A stretch of DNA of 64,000 nt from Acidovorax sp. NO-1 (lineage in GTDB: Bacteria; Pseudomonadota; Gammaproteobacteria; Burkholderiales; Burkholderiaceae_C). The notes under the pieces were generated by a model. The model saw only the letters and a program-made list of their open reading frames with translations. It was not told the origin of the DNA and did not search any database. This document shows, piece by piece, positions 61,128-64,000 of the stretch. Location of the stretch: contig NZ_AGTS01000145.1 of NCBI RefSeq assembly GCF_000238595.1, positions 81,758 through 145,757 on the forward strand. The letters run 5' to 3'. The translations under genes and the position numbers were made by a program. Position 1 is the stretch's first letter. Every line of letters begins with the position of its first letter.

Positions 61128-63935
61128 ATGCGCATCGGAAAACTCAGCACGTGGCTCCTGCGGGGTACCTATCCCCGGCTCTATGGCGCCATCGTGCTCA
61201 TCATCCTTTTGGTCAGTGCTGTGCGCTATCACTACCTGGTCGCCACGGAGACCGACGAAGTCCGTCGCCACGCCAGCAGCGAACTGCGCCGTGTGGGCGA
61301 TGCCCTAATGCCATCGCTGGCAGACCTTCCACCTTCAGACAACGCAGCACGAGATCGGCTTCTGAACGACGCACTGGTGCGGTTTGGCCCGGTTGTTGAA
61401 TCGCTGTCCTGGCAGCTGCCGGGCGCACCCGCCAGCGTGGCTACGGTGCCGCGATCACTCCCGGCAGCACCCGACTGGTTCACCGGCTGGGTAGACATCG
61501 ATCCGCCCACCCAGCAGTTCGGGCACGGCCTGCCCGGCGGTCAATCGGCGCGCCTCACCGTGACGTTGCAGGCCGCGCCACTGATCAACCAGGTGTGGAA
61601 AACCGTGGTGGTCCAGGGGCGCATCTCCGCGATCAATATCTTCACCATCCTGTTTCTGCTCACGCTGCTGCTGCGCGCCAATGCGCGCACATTGCGCCGC
61701 CTGACCGAGGCGACCGACGCTTTCCGCCAGGGCCGCCTGGACACGCGTATGCAAATGACCGGCACGCTGGAGTCGCGGGCGATGGCCGCCGCGTTCAACG
61801 ACATGGCGGGCAAAATCCAGTCTCTGGTCCTGTCGCTGCGTGAAACCCAGCAGCAGCAAAGCGAGCAACTGCACTTCACCCGCCAACTGATTGATGCCCT
61901 GCCGCTGCCGGTATTTGTGCGCGATGCCGATGGCGCCTACCTGGACGTCAACCGCGCCTGGAAGCAGCTGTTCCATGTGCCCGCGGGTCCGGGCAATGCG
62001 CAATCGTCCAGCATGGCCTATCCGCCGGAGCTCTCGCCTGAACGCTCTTCGCAGATCGCCCAGGCGCAGGACAACGAAATCCGCATCTACCCGCCGCACC
62101 AGCAGGCCCCCAGGGACATGGCGTATTTCGAGGCGCCGTTTACCACCACGCGGGGCAAGCTGGGCGGCACGATCAGCACCCTGGTCGACGTGACCGACCG
62201 CAAGCGGGCCCAGGAGGCCCTGCGCGCCGAAAAGGAACGGGCTGAAGTCACCCTGGCTTCCATCGGCGACGGCGTCATCACCACCGACCTCCATGGGCGT
62301 ATCGAAACCATCAACGAGGCCGCCCAGCTCATGACCGGTTTCACCGCCGACCAGGCCCTGGGACGGCAGCTCGACGATGTCTTTCGCCTCCACGAAGACC
62401 AGGGCAGCCTGAGCGCCAGCGCCATGGCGGGGCGCGACACCGTGACCGGCGCCCTGCAGCCGACCACCCACGAAGTGCTGATCCACCGGTCCGGCGAGCG
62501 CTATGCGATCGAATACACGGCATCAGCGATCCGCAAGGGCACCAGCGAAGCCGTGGGCTGTGTGCTGGTTTTCCGCGACGTCACCGAAACCCGCAACCTG
62601 CGCCACCAGATCTCGTGGCACGCCCGGCATGACGCGCTCACAGGCCTCTATAACCGGGCCGCACTGGCCGAGCGCCTGACCCATGCCATTTTCGTGGCGC
62701 GTCAACAGGGTTCGCTGCTGGCGGTTTGCATGCTGGACATCGACCACTTCCAGGTGGTCAATGACACCCACGGCAACCGCGTGGGAGACCGCCTGCTCAA
62801 GGAAACCGCGCGACGACTGGAGGCCTTCCTCTCGCCGCCGGATGTGACCGCCCGGATGGGGGGCGACGAATTCGTGCTGCTGCTCGGCGCACTGCCCGAC
62901 GTGGCCGCCGTCGAGGCGCGCGTGGCCATGCTGATGGAACAGCTCGCCGCCCCCTATGCCATCGACGACCGACTTCTGCACACCACGGTGAGCGTGGGCA
63001 TTGCCGTGTTTCCGCAGGACGACGCCAACCCCGACACCCTGCTGCGCCACGCCGACCAGGCCATGTGCCAGGCCAAGAGCTTTGGCCGCAACCAGCTGCA
63101 CGTGTTCGATGTGCAGCACGACCACGCCGTACAAACCCAGCACACCCGCCAGACGGGCGTGGCGCGCGCACTGCACGCCGGCGAGCTGGTGCTGCACTAC
63201 CAACCCAAAGTCAACCTGCGCACCGGCGAGATCCTGGGCCTTGAAGCCCTGCTGCGCTGGCAGCACCCCGAGCATGGTCTGGTGGGGCCGCAGCACGTAT
63301 TGCCGCTGATCGAGGACGTAGAACTCCAGGTGGAGCTGGGCGAATGGGTTCTGCGCCAAGCCCTTGCCCAGATGCGGCAGTGGACCGATGCAGGCATGCT
63401 CTGGGAGGTCAGCGTGAACATCGCCGCCACGCACTTTCACAAGGTCAACTTTGTGGAACGGCTCAAGGACATCCTGCAGACCTGCCCCGAAGTCTCGCCG
63501 TCCCGGCTGGAACTGGAAATCCTGGAATCCGCCGCCCTGCAGGACATGCAGTACATGCGCCACATGATGCAAAGCTGCCAGGCGCTTGGAGTCCGGTTTG
63601 CCCTGGATGACTTCGGCACCGGCTATTCATCGCTTTCTTACCTCAAGCGCCTGCGGGCGGACACGATCAAGATCGACCAGACTTTCGTGCAGGGCATTCT
63701 GGAAGACGGGGACGATCTCACGCTGGTCAGCGCCATCATCGCGCTGGCGGGAGCCTTCGGGCGGCATGTGGTGGCTGAGGGCGTGGAGACACCCCAGCAA
63801 GCCGCGAAGCTGCTGGATCTCGGCTGCGAGCGCGCGCAGGGGTTCGGGATTGCCCGACCCATGCCAGCGCACGAGGTGCTGGCGTGGGCAGCGCGTCATG
63901 CGGCGCAGCGGGGACCAAGCCGAGTCCTGTCATAG
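61128..63935 (+). CDS. Membrane-bound PAS-PAS-GGDEF-EAL cyclic-di-GMP enzyme
   Basis: A 935-aa protein. TM1 at about 18-38 and TM2 at about 167-187 enclose a periplasmic sensor. HAMP-like region at about 187-240 and PAS domains at about 260-365 and 378-495 follow. The GGDEF domain has an intact GGDEF motif (578-582) but no RxxD inhibitory site five residues before it (SPPD there). The EAL domain has EAL (706-708), the metal aspartates D827/D828 in DDFGTGYSS, IKIDQTFV and EGVET, so phosphodiesterase activity is expected. Alone, preceded by an AT-rich promoter region. After the stop, the last 65 bases show nothing recognisable. Confidence 0.94.
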   Translation: MRIGKLSTWLLRGTYPRLYGAIVLIILLVSAVRYHYLVATETDEVRRHASSELRRVGDALMPSLADLPPSDNAARDRLLNDALVRFGPVVESLSWQLPGAPASVATVPRSLPAAPDWFTGWVDIDPPTQQFGHGLPGGQSARLTVTLQAAPLINQVWKTVVVQGRISAINIFTILFLLTLLLRANARTLRRLTEATDAFRQGRLDTRMQMTGTLESRAMAAAFNDMAGKIQSLVLSLRETQQQQSEQLHFTRQLIDALPLPVFVRDADGAYLDVNRAWKQLFHVPAGPGNAQSSSMAYPPELSPERSSQIAQAQDNEIRIYPPHQQAPRDMAYFEAPFTTTRGKLGGTISTLVDVTDRKRAQEALRAEKERAEVTLASIGDGVITTDLHGRIETINEAAQLMTGFTADQALGRQLDDVFRLHEDQGSLSASAMAGRDTVTGALQPTTHEVLIHRSGERYAIEYTASAIRKGTSEAVGCVLVFRDVTETRNLRHQISWHARHDALTGLYNRAALAERLTHAIFVARQQGSLLAVCMLDIDHFQVVNDTHGNRVGDRLLKETARRLEAFLSPPDVTARMGGDEFVLLLGALPDVAAVEARVAMLMEQLAAPYAIDDRLLHTTVSVGIAVFPQDDANPDTLLRHADQAMCQAKSFGRNQLHVFDVQHDHAVQTQHTRQTGVARALHAGELVLHYQPKVNLRTGEILGLEALLRWQHPEHGLVGPQHVLPLIEDVELQVELGEWVLRQALAQMRQWTDAGMLWEVSVNIAATHFHKVNFVERLKDILQTCPEVSPSRLELEILESAALQDMQYMRHMMQSCQALGVRFALDDFGTGYSSLSYLKRLRADTIKIDQTFVQGILEDGDDLTLVSAIIALAGAFGRHVVAEGVETPQQAAKLLDLGCERAQGFGIARPMPAHEVLAWAARHAAQRGPSRVLS

Positions 63936-64000
63936 ATGTGATCAACGCCAGGGCCATCCGCCCCACTACCAACGCTCCACCTGCGACGTTCAAGCGTTAA

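Overview
The window is GC-rich DNA from a betaproteobacterium, most likely Comamonadaceae and probably Acidovorax or a close relative. Three things suggest this. The pyruvate dehydrogenase set has a lipoyl domain fused to the E3 subunit. The order mltG-tmk-holB-pilZ-tatD is as expected for beta-proteobacteria. A roughly 55-bp palindromic repeat is scattered between genes (seven copies found), of a type I associate with Acidovorax-like genomes. This placement is inference from gene content; no search was run.

Layout. 1-7.5 kb: three DUF3592 membrane-protein paralogues and a small exported protein surround an ada / 2OG-oxygenase / alkB alkylation-repair operon, which has a textbook Ada box in its promoter. 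7.8-9.6 kb: an EVE-domain protein, an unknown membrane-anchored protein and the decaying 3' end of a GGDEF gene. 9.6-15.7 kb: a GntR/FCD regulator divergent from a catabolic operon (FAH-family hydrolase, TRAP DctP, FAD-linked 2-hydroxyacid dehydrogenase, DctQ, DctM). 15.7-20.4 kb: an rRNA-type methyltransferase, a GntP permease, an ectoine-type aspartokinase and a DUF3079 protein. 20.4-26.7 kb: lpdA, aceF and aceE on the minus strand. 26.9-30.1 kb: a PAS histidine kinase and a FixJ-type regulator. 30.2-33.9 kb: folD, an M3 oligopeptidase and a DUF4124-glutaredoxin protein.

34.07-46.31 kb is a 12.2-kb integrated element in the 3' end of tRNA-Lys(TTT). It is bounded by a perfect 48-bp direct repeat, has a tyrosine integrase at one end, and carries matching arm-type motifs just inside both ends. 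It encodes small regulators, a replication-like protein with four in-gene iterons, an AlpA-type regulator, two large podophage-type ejection/internal-virion proteins and a row of envelope-type accessory genes. No terminase, portal, capsid or tail gene is visible. It is either a deleted podoprophage or a phage-satellite-like element, and it is the most unusual part of the window.

46.3-57.5 kb is core genome: tRNA-Lys, tcdA, cpoB, pal and tolB (without tolQRA), an MsbA-type ABC exporter, then ankyrin protein, tatD, pilZ, holB, tmk and mltG on the minus strand, with ygfZ divergent. 57.6-64 kb: a thioesterase-GNAT fusion, an alpha/beta hydrolase, a tiny exported peptide, an iron-type alcohol dehydrogenase and a two-PAS GGDEF-EAL protein.
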